Positions 1-10,830 of a DNA stretch of 64,000 bases are shown here, piece after piece; position 1 is the first letter of the stretch, and each line of letters starts with the position of its first letter. The notes below the pieces were generated by a model. It was not told where the DNA came from, did no database searches, and worked only from the letters and a program-made list of their open reading frames with translations. Made by a program: the position numbers and the translations under genes. The stretch spans positions 632,132 through 696,131 of the forward strand of contig KL197725.1 in the NCBI GenBank assembly GCA_000697665.1. Reading direction: 5' to 3'. Source of the stretch: Jaapia argillacea MUCL 33604. Its lineage: Eukaryota > Basidiomycota > Agaricomycetes > Jaapiales > Jaapiaceae.

Positions 1-870
1 AGCAAGAGAGGACTGTACATCCTGTCAAGTGCTGTGAGAATTGGTTTCCTTATAGGTCTCTCATGATTCTTGCCGTTGTTCTCGATACTCCTTCAACTAT
101 GGTGTCAATTCCTGGCAAATGATTTTCGTTCGGTATTGGATGATTTCGTCTCGTCCGTTTTGCTTTGATGATCAATCCTTGCTCTGTTTTAGTTCTCGCA
201 AACAGTCTTGGTGAGACGGGGATGATGTATCTCGTCCGTTGATGAACCGTAAGATGGTCCCAGATCCTTCAATTTCTCTAGAAAGCGATCGGAAGCTCGT
301 GCGTTTCTCTTCTACCGTCGAGGCGCTTTGGCATTCACGTGTCCCGTCCCAACCATGACAATAGGCAACAGACATTTCCCCCCTGAGTGCTTTGCCATGA
401 TCTTCAAAGCAAAAAATCTACGCCCATCGTGTGTCAGCTCGCCTCTCTTTGTTCATATCTGCCTTGTATTTCATCCCAGATTTGGTGCTCTAGTACATTA
501 GAAGAGAACCGAATCTCCACGTCATTGTCTGGAGGACAAAATGAATATCGTCTTGCGCATGAGCTTGCTTTGCAGTACCGAATATCAATGCTGAAGTTGC
601 TTTGAACTTCACAGGCGTTACACTGCATAGAACCGGCATCCCGGCCGAGTGAAGGCCCAAGCATCGAGAAACGGGGGAAGCCCGAGCCAGAGACCATCCA
701 CAGGTCCGTGAACGCGCCGGGTTTGTGGGCGCTTAGGAGCGTCGCGCTTGTGGCGTATCTTGTGGATTCAAACGAGAACACGCTTTGGTTCAACCCCGCT
801 TCCTTTCCATCCTCATTCCATCTGACCTCAACACTGCTCTTTCCTCCTTCCTCTTCATCTTGCTCCAATC
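1..870. other. Upstream region of zinc-finger gene A; no gene recognised
   Basis: No reading frame here looks coding. The longest minus-strand frame (434-868) starts on TTG, has low-complexity ends and no recognisable domain. The last 150 bases before position 871 are pyrimidine-rich (runs of cctc/ttcc), as expected of a fungal 5' leader. ACGCG-containing words (for example near 709 and 735) recur upstream of other members of the zinc-finger family in this window; I infer no function from that. Confidence 0.4.
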
Positions 871-3093
871 ATGGGCTCATACGTCGTTGACCCTTCCCTC
901 TACGACCCTGCCAAACTGGAGGAGGTATCGCAGCGGTGTGGGGTTCAAGTACCGATGATGCAGGCAATGAGAGACCTGTTCTCCGACAATGCTTCGTCAA
1001 TCCCAAGGCGCTCATCGTTTGCTAATCCCCTCGAGTAAGTTCTTGCTTGGGATGGGTACTATCGCGTGGTTGTTGCTGACCTCACTGCTCTCCAGACGAG
1101 CGACATCCGTTCAACTTGCGAGTGGCACAACTCCAACCAACTATCAACCATCAGTAGCATTGAGAGCCAATGTACCACGAACGACAAGTGTACCCGACGT
1201 GTACTGGAATCAGTATGAACACGTTGGCGTTCGAGTTTATTGCTTGTCTAACTTGTAGTGTCAGGAGTTCCCCTTCCCTACCATCGACGTCCGCGGCTCG
1301 GCCGTACTTCTCTCCGGTGCCTCAGTTTCCCCAAGAACCTCTGCCAGCGCCCAGTGAATGCACGCCATCCATGCTCCCAACCGGGCTACGAGATGCCACT
1401 GCTCGCCTTGATTCATTCTTCGCAGATTTGGATGAGCCCAAAGAGAGTCCTCAGTAAGCTTGACTTTCTTTATTCGGTATAGCTTCTAACGTTTTGTTCT
1501 AGGGGAACTAGAAACTCTCTGCCACCGTTGCAACGTCAACCGAGTCGAAACTTCAACCTCTCTTCTTCAACTGCAGGTCCATCCAACGTTCCGTATTATC
1601 CCGCACAAGATTCGCAACAGCCCCCTGTCGGAAGTCTGGATTATGGACCCTATTGGTTCGAAAAACCCCAACACACTCATAACATGTCGTGAGTTGATTT
1701 CCTGAGCCCCTTCCGACTTTTTTGTTGATCAATTTGTTGCTCGTACCAAAGATACGTTCCAGAAAACCGGATGTCAAGGATTGAGATACCTGACGATTGG
1801 AGATTTCAAGTTGGCCTCCAGCGACAAACCAGACGAGGAGAGAATAATGAGACGCTTGGGCTTCAGTAAGTTGTCAACCTAGCATATTGGGAGACTGAAC
1901 CTTACCACTTCGCCCATTCAGCACTTCCATGAATTCACCAACTATGAACGGTGGCGAGAGAGCCGTCCAGCATCAGACGTCTATGGCCTATCCAGTGCCC
2001 ATCCCTGAGCAGAACGTCGCTCAGGCATCCTCCTTACCTGTGTACGTCGTTATTGTAAAGTCAATCTCAAGGGTCTCATCTCACCCTGTGATCACAGTGC
2101 CCCATCCTCTCGCCCCGTTCGATCCAACAAGAGGGTCAAGAAAGCGAAAGCTGTTCCGTGAGGATGATTTGATCTATTCGTGTGTATCGGATATTCACTA
2201 CTATTCATCTAGGGTACCTTCAGCTCCAGCTGGCGAACCCATTGCCACATCGTCTCGTATCGAGGCTACACCTAGCGGATCTGCAGTCCCGACACCAGGC
2301 ACCTCAGTGAGCACCCCTTCGCAAGCGACCCCTGGCGCCGACTCCCCGTATGATAACCCCCACGTCACAGTTCTTATCCCGTTCGATTGTTTTACCCATG
2401 TCCCAGCCACGAGCTCTAGCGGCTTGCCCATGTTCCCCTCTCCCTTCCCCGCACCGAGACCGTCGTCAGCCGACCCCGAGGACTCAAAGCCCATCATCTT
2501 GCCCCAGCCGAAGAGGCAGAAGAGACCTCGTTCGACGGATGAGCTTGGTCTATTCTTGGCTTTTGTGGACAAGGTCACAGATGCATACGAAAAACTCAGT
2601 GGGCTCGATCATGTGGCATGTCCTTGGCCCGTCGCTCACAGTCTATCCTGCGGGAAGTCGATCGGGGCCACCAGGAACTCTGTTTGGAAACATCTGAAGG
2701 AGGATCACGGGCTGACGGACAGTGTTCAACCTACGTGCCAACTTCCTAATGGCGACGGAACAGGACAGTGCGCAGCGACCATGACTGGGGATTCGTTGGG
2801 CCGTCACATTCTTTCTGTCCATCTCAAGCACGGCAGAAACTGTCCGATCTGTATGACAGACTTCTCGAGAGATGATTCTGTCACGCGACACTGCCAGACC
2901 AAACGTTGTTATGAGTCCAACGTTAACGCTACCAGGGTCGCCATGTTGCGTTATATGCAGTGGGAGGAGGAGAGGACGGGCAGTATCCCGAGGTCGTGTG
3001 CGTATCCCTAGGTTTCCGTTATGCTGGGTTTCGTGCTCACAAGTTATCTTCTTTGTAGACGTTGAAGGATTGTTCGATCCAGAGTTGAAGTGA
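871..3093 (+). CDS. Zinc-finger family protein A (disordered N-terminus, C-terminal C2H2/C2HC fingers)
   Basis: Probable nuclear nucleic-acid-binding protein; function unknown. Start ATG at 871 (MGSYVVDPSLYD). Exons read as 871-1034, 1096-1212, 1259-1453, 1503-1688, 1752-1865, 1922 onward, with further introns near 2042-2097 and 2159-2213, and a last exon ending at TGA 3093. The first five introns all have phase 2. The N-terminal 400 or so residues are Ser/Pro/Gln-rich. A basic stretch (KRQKRPR) precedes fingers at about 2610-2920: a C-x-H-x4-H unit, a second Cys/His unit with an HILSVH end, and CPICMTDFSRDD followed by RH and C. The last exon encodes DVEGLFDPELK, matching the D-x-x-x-L-(Y/F) tail of genes B, F and G, and the DDWRFQ block resembles their GWRK block. 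A is therefore a diverged paralogue. Splice sites in the middle are less certain than the ends. Confidence 0.72.
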
Positions 3094-4742
3094 TTTCTGG
3101 GACTTTTACGTTTCTCTATTTTGTTTTGGGGCGAAAAGTTCATTAGGGTTCTCGATCGCTAATATCATACATCCTCTCCCGCCCCATACCAGTGTACGTT
3201 ACAAGTCTTGGGCGCAGTCGTTGGAAATCATTGTATTACATCCCCGCAATTAATTTATTATCCTTCCACATCCATCTTGTTTCAGAGGAGTTGAAGCGCC
3301 GCCTTGTTGGTTGACCCTTCCTTCACCGAGTCGGCCGACAACTTGAGTGGTTGGTCTTCTAGAGTACTTTTACGCGCAACCACGGCGAATCGACTTGCCT
3401 GAACCAGGTCTATTAAGTATCAATAGTCTCGAACATCAGCGGGCGAAGCACAGCATCTTCAATTCACTCAACTTGAGAAACATCAATTCTCAAACCTGTA
3501 ATTCCCTTTTACCGGTGGAGGAGCGTACCCAAATTGCAGATCACCCTCCCTTGGGGAAACCCCCTTTCCTGTAACTTTTGGGATCCTCCTAGTACAGGAT
3601 TTTCGATGCCAAGTGCGAATCTACTCGTGTTCCATGTGGTACAAGATACTTCCTCAGCTGGGGGAATCGGATATAAGTACCAGCTTCGCTGCATTACATC
3701 ACGGAGCCGCGGTCTTAGACTATGCAGATATTGTTGGGGTGACCTCCGAAGGTCTCTTAGAGAGGCCTAGAGAGCTCGATACGGAGCCCCTAGATGGTTA
3801 CGAGATGGGTGCGACTGGTGCGAGACCGTTCCTGCAGAAATTCTGTCGGTGGGTCCGCCTTGCTTGACGCCTGGAGACGGCGAGGTGGAATGGGGAGATC
3901 TTCAAAGACCTGTCATGCGAGCATGATCAGTTCCGGGCATATCTGCAGGATACCAAACTGGATGCAGGGGCGCGGTCGTCAACCAACGCCACGTCACCGC
4001 CACACTCGACAAAATGCTGGCGGCCTTTCTCGTGGAAAAATCCCAGATAGATTCAACCAAGCACTCAAGCTACAACTGTTGATTCCTCCGCTTCGGATCG
4101 CAGAGAGGTTCTTATGTTGTATGAAAGACACGAGGCAAGGCGTTGCGGAGCTGGAAGAAGGGTGATGCCGAAGAACAAGCAATGATCTATGTCGTTACTG
4201 ATGTCGTTACCATCCCTCGAGCGCTTCTATCGAAGCTTTATGAATGCAGCTCATGATGGTCGACGCTGAGGACGTTGGCAATGTCGCCCGACGTGCGACA
4301 ACTTCGAGGGAAAATTGGAGAAATGTGGAACGACAAGGTGAAGTACTTCGATCCTGACAACGGCGATATACATGGAAATTCACGGAGTGTATGAAATTCT
4401 GCAGTCCAGGTTGTTCTGGAGAGCATCAGAATGGGCTCTGGCTGAGTCGATTGAGAGCTGGGAGGGAGGACCCCGGAAGTCAATCAAGGGAAATTGTGAT
4501 TTGGGGGCCTTCGGAGCGGCTCTGCACTACCAATTCCATGATATAATTCGAGGTTGGGCCATTGGCAACCCCCACACCCAACAACCACACTCTTTTTTCT
4601 CTCCTTCATCGTTTGTCGTCGCAGACAACTTTCTCCTAGTCCGACCCTAATAGTCTCAATATCTTATTGCCTTTACTATCAAGACTATTGTATCGGACTG
4701 TCCTATCTTTTTTTCGCTGCACCTGCGACGACATCGACCACG
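3094..4742. other. Intergenic region with possible decayed coding relics
   Basis: No intact gene is visible. Between about 3850 and 4480 short plus-strand frames change phase every 60-150 bases and are broken by stops, for example a stretch around 4200-4380 reading DVVTIPRALLSKLYE and then, after a stop, GEMWNDKVKYFDP. This could be a long-decayed gene or chance. I could not assign a family. From about 4550 the DNA becomes pyrimidine-rich with an inverted CCAAT word (4557-4563), which fits the promoter and leader of the glyoxal oxidase gene. Confidence 0.3.
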
Positions 4743-7223
4743 ATGAGGATCCCCCCCCTATCCCTACTAGCCATCTCGTTGGCCACCGCTGCTTCAGCAA
4801 TCGCTCAGCAGGCTGGTACTTTCCAGATTGTAGGCAGCACGCAAGTTAGTGCTATGATGGTATGTGTGTTGCATTTTTAGAAAGTGATCGACGCGTTAAC
4901 TCTATGGATGGTCGTAGATGTTTTTGGGTAACGAACAAAAAGTTTATATCCTCGACAAAGCCGAAGGGAATGCTGCTCAGATCAACGGACATCCAGCTAA
5001 CGGTGCAGTATGGTGAGCCTAACCTCCGACTGATACTTCTCGTATTCGTTTTCTTATTCTTGTCCAGGGATCTCGCATCGAACACTGTCACTTTGATGGA
5101 AGTTAGATCGAACTCTTTCTGTGCTTCCGGCATGCATTTGCCCAACGGCTCTTTCGCCACGTTCGGTGGTAATGGTGCCATCGGCCCCGGTGGTAACATT
5201 GGATCGCAGAAGAATCAATACGGCTCCGGCGCATACGATGCGACCTATCAAGACTATGATGGTACGAAGTCCATTCGTGTTTTGAATCCCTGCACCGGCA
5301 ACGATCTATCCGCTACCAACTGCCAATGGTTCGACGACGCCAACGTTCTGACTATGCAGAAGCAACGTTGGTACTCCGCCGCTGAGGCTCTGGGTGACGG
5401 TACCGTCGTGATGATTGGTGGTTTCGTAAACGGAGGTTATGTTAACAGGAACTGGCCCAATGTCGATCCCGCAACCGAGGGTGGTGCTGCTGAGCCAACC
5501 TACGAGTTTTATCCCAGCAAGGGTCCCGCGCAGACTATGCAGTTCATGGTTAAGACATCTGGAATGAACTCTTACGCGCATACCTTCTTGCAGCCGTCTG
5601 GAAAGCTCTTGGTTCAAGCTAATCTTTCGACTGGTACGAAAACTCGCCCGATATCCCCTCCTTTTTTCACTGATTAAAATTTATTTGTCAGTCCTCTTCG
5701 ATGCGATCAATAATGTCGAGACCCCTCTCCCCGACATGCCCCACGGTGTTCAGCGTGTATACCCCGCATCCGGTGCCGTCGCCATGATACCCTTGACTCC
5801 CGCCAACAACTACACTCCCACCGTTCTCTTCTGCGGAGGCTCTGACATGCCCGATTATGCATGGGGTAATTACTCCTACCCCTTCATCAACACCTGGGAC
5901 TACCCTGCTTCGAAGGATTGTCAACGCATGACCGCCGAGCCCCAGGACGGCTCCGCTCCCGTTTATGTCCAGGACGATGATATGATCGACGGAAGGACCA
6001 TGGGTCAATTCATCAATCTTCCCAACGGCAAAATGCTCGTGCTCAACGGTGGTATCAACGGTACTGCTGGGTACGCCACCGCGACCCTCTTGACTCCCAC
6101 TTACGGACAAATGCCCCTTGGCATGTCCCTCGCTGCTGGTCCCGTTATGACCCCTGCGTGGTACGACCCCACCGCTCCCGCTGGTAAGCGATGGTCCAAC
6201 GCCGGAATGAGTGCTTCCACTATTCCCCGCCTATACCACTCTTCGGCCATCCTCCTCCCTGACGCCTCCGTCTTTGTTGCTGGATCCAACCCGAACGTTG
6301 ACGTCAATCTGACCACCATCTACCCGACCGAGTACAGGGCTGAGATCTTCTATCCCCCTTACTTCTCTGCGACCACCCGTCCCACGTATTCCGGAGCTCC
6401 CTCTACGCTCTCTTACGGCGGTGCCTACTTTGATCTCGTCGTCCCCGCTACCGCTTACTCCGGAGCGGCCAACGCTGCCGCGGATAACACTACCGTCATG
6501 TTGATGCGTGGTGGGTGGACTACCCATGCGATGAACATGGGTCAACGTTCGATGCAGTTGAACAATACCTATACCGTCAACTCCAACGGTTCCATCACTC
6601 TTCACGTTTCGCAGCCTCCCCCCAACCCCAATCTCTTCCAACCCGGACCTGCTCTCCTCTTCGTCGTCATCGACGGCATTCCCAGCAATGGTACATTGGT
6701 GATTCTCGGTAACGGACAAGTCAGCACTCAACCTACCAGCCCTCAAGCCGTTCTCCCCAACAACGTCAGGCTTGCCTCTGCGCAAGGCTCTGCTGGATCA
6801 GGATCCGCTGGAGGAAGCAGCGGTGGAAAGACAAGCGGTTCGACCTCGAACACTACCAAGATCATTATTGCAATCGTCGCTGCTATCGCGGTCGTTGGTA
6901 TCCTCGGTGCGTTATTTGGTATCTGTATGGCGCGAAGGAGACGAGCTGCACGCGCGGGTTCCCCGAAGACGGCGTATGCGATGAGTTCGGCAGGAGCCCC
7001 GGCGGCTCTCGGCGGTATTGGCGCGGGGAGGACTAGTGATTCGAGTGCATTCATGCCATTGAAACAGGATAACGCAAGCATGGCATGGGGAAACGCGAGT
7101 TCGAGCAATGTAAATTTACCGGGTGGGCAGCATGGTTATCGTGACGAAGTGTTGACTCCAGCCTCAGGGTATGGGAATCATCAGCAGAGTGGAGAGTATG
7201 ATCCCTATTATGAACGGAGGTGA
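4743..7223 (+). CDS. Glyoxal oxidase-type copper radical oxidase (AA5), membrane-anchored
   Basis: Predicted secreted/cell-surface oxidase that oxidises small aldehydes and produces H2O2 for peroxidases. Four exons: 4743-4859, 4918-5012, 5068-5633, 5692-7223, giving about 769 residues. A signal peptide (MRIPPLSLLAISLATAASA) is followed by the seven-bladed galactose-oxidase-like propeller. The copper/radical residues known from Phanerochaete GLOX can all be placed: Cys in NSFCASG (about residue 89) and Tyr in RWYSAAE (about 173), the cross-linked pair; Tyr-His in RLYHSSAILL; and His in TTHAMNMGQR. After a Gly/Ser linker there is a transmembrane segment (IIIAIVAAIAVVGILGAL) followed by RRRR and a short cytosolic tail, so the enzyme should be anchored outside-facing, as in Ustilago Glo1. 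Intron boundaries are canonical and keep frame. The substrate cannot be decided from sequence. Confidence 0.95.
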
Positions 7224-8095
7224 AATGTGCGTCCCTTCTTTCATCGTTGATCGTCTTTCGATACTGAGTTGTCTATTTCAGACGCGGTGGTGAATAATAA
7301 CTTATATGCCATTGTTACGACCGCTCGGCTGACGCCCATGGATTTTCTCGACATCGACACGGAATCTGTATTTTTCTTTTGCTGCCCCTCCCAACTACCC
7401 TGTCACGATATTCTCGTCCCTCGTTTATATATACACACTACTTGATGGGCGCTCTTTGACTTCTCCAGCGTTTCTTGCCTTGTCTTGTCTAGGGATTCCT
7501 TCTTACTACATCATCATCATCCGAACGGACTTTAGCGTAGCCTCTGTCTCATTTCCTTCCTGCCACAATGCAATGCCTTGCAGCGATTCGTTTGACACGA
7601 AACATGATATTGCTTGCGAAGTGAGATTTTCAACGTCAACGAATATTGACCATTCAGGTTCACCTCCGGATTCGTGCCGTCGTGGTAGTCATTCAGCGCT
7701 CAGCGTTCAGCGGCTCAGCTTCATATCCAGCTGATTTTCTGTCTCTGGTGGAATGGACCCTTGGGAATCGATGTCTGCCTGCCTGCCGGCATTTCCTACA
7801 CCCGCCCATGTTGACCACAAGACCCATCCTGTGCCGCCATATGGAACGTGCATTGTCTCAGCTACGTGTCTGTCTCAAGCCTTTCTCAGAAGCTTGGTTA
7901 TTCCTATCTTACCATCTAGTCGACCTCGACCACGCTGGACAAACTGCTTCTTGATCTTGGCTATCTTTGAACCAAGATCATAACTGTGTCTTATAAAGAC
8001 TCCAACAAACCTTCGTTCTTGTCTATTTTAACCTTGGGCGCTCTTTCCCATACCTGATTTCATCCCTGGCTTTCTGAGGAATCCTTGAGTGCAAT
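7224..8095. other. Intergenic: 3' end of glyoxal oxidase gene and promoter of deaminase gene
   Basis: No supported gene. A TATATATACAC word lies near 7427-7437. The rest is pyrimidine-rich DNA with short unsupported frames. Confidence 0.4.
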
Positions 8096-9563
8096 ATGCG
8101 TACGTCGCAGACGGTCGGGGGGTTGACGATCGCCACTTGACTTGGATCTACTCATAGGTCTCATCATCCGCGACGATGCAGCGGCAGTGGGGGAGTACAT
8201 TGGGAATTACATTTGCAAGAGGTATATGCACCCTCGCTGTTCACTGGGATGCTGTTTACACTGTCATTCACCGAAAGGATCAACGAGTTTGCACCAACCC
8301 CAGAGAAGCCTTTCGTTTTGGGTTTACCCACAGGATCATCACCGATCCCTACATACAAGGTCCTCATCCGATTGGTAAAGGAGGGCAAACTTTCGTGAGT
8401 ACCTGATCTTTGTTCAGTCTGGGTGGAGAAGGGAGGAATCGCGGACTGCACTAACATGTTCGGCATTCTTGCCTGAAACGAGCTGCCTGTGTCTCCTGTC
8501 TCCTAGTTGTGCTCGAGATCTCTGACTTGACCCAACTCCCTGGCAGATTCAAGAATGTCGTCACTTTCAACATGGACGAGTACGTCGGCCTCCCGCGGGA
8601 TCACCCCGAATCGTACCACACGTTCATGTTCCGCGAGTTCTTCTCACACAGTGAGCTCATATCCCTCTCCCTTCCTCACTCAATCGTTGTCTGATATCGA
8701 TTCCCCCAGTCGACATCCCACCAACGCAAGTAAACATCCTCAACGGAAATGCCCAAGACTTAATTACTGAATGCAACTCTTACGAAGCTCGGATCAAGAA
8801 ATACGGAGGGATCGAGTTGTTCCTTGGTGGGATTGGTGAGGATGGGCATATCGCGTTCAACGAACCAGGTGTGTAGCCGTTCTCATCTCTGGGCTCTGCA
8901 GCGCATTTGCTGCCCCCTCTGCCGTTCGACACTCAACCGACATCCCTCCCATTCTCCGGCGCCTAGGTTCCTCCCTATCCTCCCGTACCCGCATCAAAAC
9001 CCTTGCCTACGACACAATTCTCGCTAACGCCCGATTCTTCAACAACGATATCTCTGCTGTTCCAAGGATGGCTCTCACCGTTGGTGTCGGTACCGTGTTG
9101 GATTCGAGAGAGGTTGTGGTCGTTGTTACAGGTCAGAGGAAGGCTTTGGCTTTAAGTAAAGCTATCGGTGAGTGGTGCTCCCCAGGATTGTAAAAGAGAT
9201 GCTAATGAATGGTATCGGCGTTGGGTAGAGGAGGGAGTTAACCATCTGGTATGTCCTCTTCCGCTCGGTTGAGAGGGTATCGCCTCCGTGGTTGATGAGT
9301 GCTCTGCGATTAGTGGACATTGTCGGCGCTTCAGTTGCACAAGTGGGCTCTCATTGTCGTGGACGAGGACGCTACAGCAGGTCAGCTATTCACTTCTCAC
9401 TTTCAATTATGCTTGATGAAACGTCCCTCCAGAACTCCATGTCAAAACCGTCAAGTACTTCAAATCGATCGAACGTGTCCAGGATGAGGTAGAGGCAATG
9501 CACGAAGCTTTACGTGCCAAGGGCATCCCTGATAACGAGCATAATATCGGGAGCATGGATTAA
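8096..9563 (+). CDS. Glucosamine-6-phosphate deaminase (isomerising), NagB family
   Basis: Converts glucosamine-6-phosphate to fructose-6-phosphate and ammonia in the cytosol (amino-sugar/chitin breakdown). Nine exons read: 8096-8099, 8158-8221, 8278-8394, 8547-8650, 8710-8868, 8967-9167, 9229-9248, 9314-9380, 9433-9563, giving 288 residues, the usual family length. The first coding exon is only ATGC and exon 7 is 20 nt. Diagnostic blocks: [12 protein letters not shown] (phosphate loop), NMDEYVGL (catalytic Asp), [15 protein letters not shown] (catalytic Asp/His/Glu cluster) and LALSKAIEEGVNHLWTLSAL near the C-terminus. Residues around RARIKKYGG and VDEDATAEL also fit the family. In Candida the homologue (NAG1) sits in a GlcNAc-use cluster; no such neighbours are seen here. 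The 152-nt intron 8395-8546 is the longest and has alternative upstream AGs. Confidence 0.96.
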
Positions 9564-10047
9564 GAACCTCACGGATTCGTCAAGTAAAGATTACTTGAGG
9601 TGAGTCTCTGGGACAAGGTTGTTTACCGAATTCCATGAGACTCAGTAATTCTCAGCAGGTTAAGGAAGCGCGAAGTCTTTATGTTGTATTTCTATTGCGA
9701 ATATACTCAGTACAAAGAGGTGAAACATGGAATCTAACCAGTCACTGTCTATCGATTTGAGGCGATATCGGTAGATGGATATCCCTTCGGTGAGGGTCAC
9801 GCACAAGCCGATCCTATCCAAGCGGAAGCAAGTCCAACGAGATGGCACCGTCTTCGAGCAATCTCTGATACAAGAAACACGATGCAAGAGGTAGGTCCCT
9901 CGGAGGGACAGTCGTGCACTCATCTGGAAACTGGAACCTGGCTCTACTTGAGTATTGGGTTGACACCTCGAGCCGCCAGATAGTCTTTTGCGGCACTTGA
10001 GCTCTGCAGTCAAACGTTGTGAGGGAAATGTCAAGGGGTTGATGCAG
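9564..10047. other. Convergent intergenic region between deaminase and IES6-like genes
   Basis: Both flanking genes end here. I see only unsupported frames and no RNA gene. Confidence 0.4.
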
Positions 10048-10830
10048 TCAACGCACCAGACTCTTGATTAGCTCGTATACACTCTTGTCGTGATAACGGA
10101 GGCCGGTTATAGGTTCTGTATACGGTGCCTAGCCGCACAGAAATCAGAAAAAGAACGGGTTGGTTTAAATGAGATGACTATACCTCCAACCCTGTAATAT
10201 CACAATACCGTCGAGGGGGGAGAACCGAAGGGGGTGCCTCGATTGACGTATCTTGCGACCAATAAGCATCAGTTTCCAAGGCAGTAGAACCAGATACGCA
10301 CAGAACGGCATATCATCCTCTGTATTAAGTTCTTCTCGCCTCTCTTCGTCAACCTCCATAGCTTCCTCCCTTTCCTGTCTTCTTCGTTCTCGCTCAACTC
10401 GTTCCCTCTCGCGCTCCTGTGTCAAGACATTCTTCAAGTTCTTTGCTCGCCTATTGACGTTCTTTGTGTAATTGGGGTTCTTGAATGGTCGTGGGGCGTG
10501 GAGATATGAGAATTGTTCGGCCAGACTCTGATAATGTGAACGAGGCAAGGGTCAGAATTTGAGAGAAGGTAGATGGTGAGGTAGGACGAACGGGGATCTG
10601 AGGGGTCGCAGTGCCATCGTTGATAGCTTTCTTCTTCCCTGAGCCTTTAGGAGGCCTGCTTTGCAAAAACTATCAGCACATGCAGGAGGTTCGGTGTGAC
10701 GGAAGGCATACATCTTGGACTCCCGCTTGTGAATGCCAGAGGAGGGTGGTCGATGTGATGTTCGCGTGGCACGATGTCTTCACACGAGTTGTTGGTGGCA
10801 CAAACCTCCGACCTATTGACGGCGAACATG
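10048..10830 (-). CDS. IES6: INO80 chromatin-remodelling complex subunit, Ies6/INO80C type (YL1-C domain)
   Basis: Small nuclear subunit that partners Arp5 in the INO80 remodeller. From the C-terminus: exon 10048-10128 codes APYTEPITGLRYHDKSVYEL; exon from 10184 codes TSIEAPPSVLPPRRYCDITGLE, the YL1-C signature shared with yeast Ies6; a longer exon (about 10315-10538) codes SYLHAPRPFKNPNYTKN, then RRAKNLKNVL and a charged ERERER helix; and an exon near 10600-10670 codes RPPKGSGKKKAINDG. Introns are canonical, including one with a GTTCGT donor. The first exon and start ATG are not resolved: the preceding exon seems to read HKRESKI in frame, but an in-frame stop lies upstream, so one more intron is likely. 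The gene's 5' flank at about 10812 coincides with the edge of the large inverted duplication. Confidence 0.85.

Noticed and set aside
434-868. 144-codon minus-strand frame upstream of gene A
   Set aside because: Starts on TTG, overlaps the pyrimidine-rich leader of gene A on the other strand, and shows no domain or splice continuity.
8509-8546. In-frame extension [12 protein letters not shown] before exon 4 of the deaminase
   Set aside because: Homologues go directly from the KEGKLS region to [12 protein letters not shown]; the acceptor at 8546 restores that.
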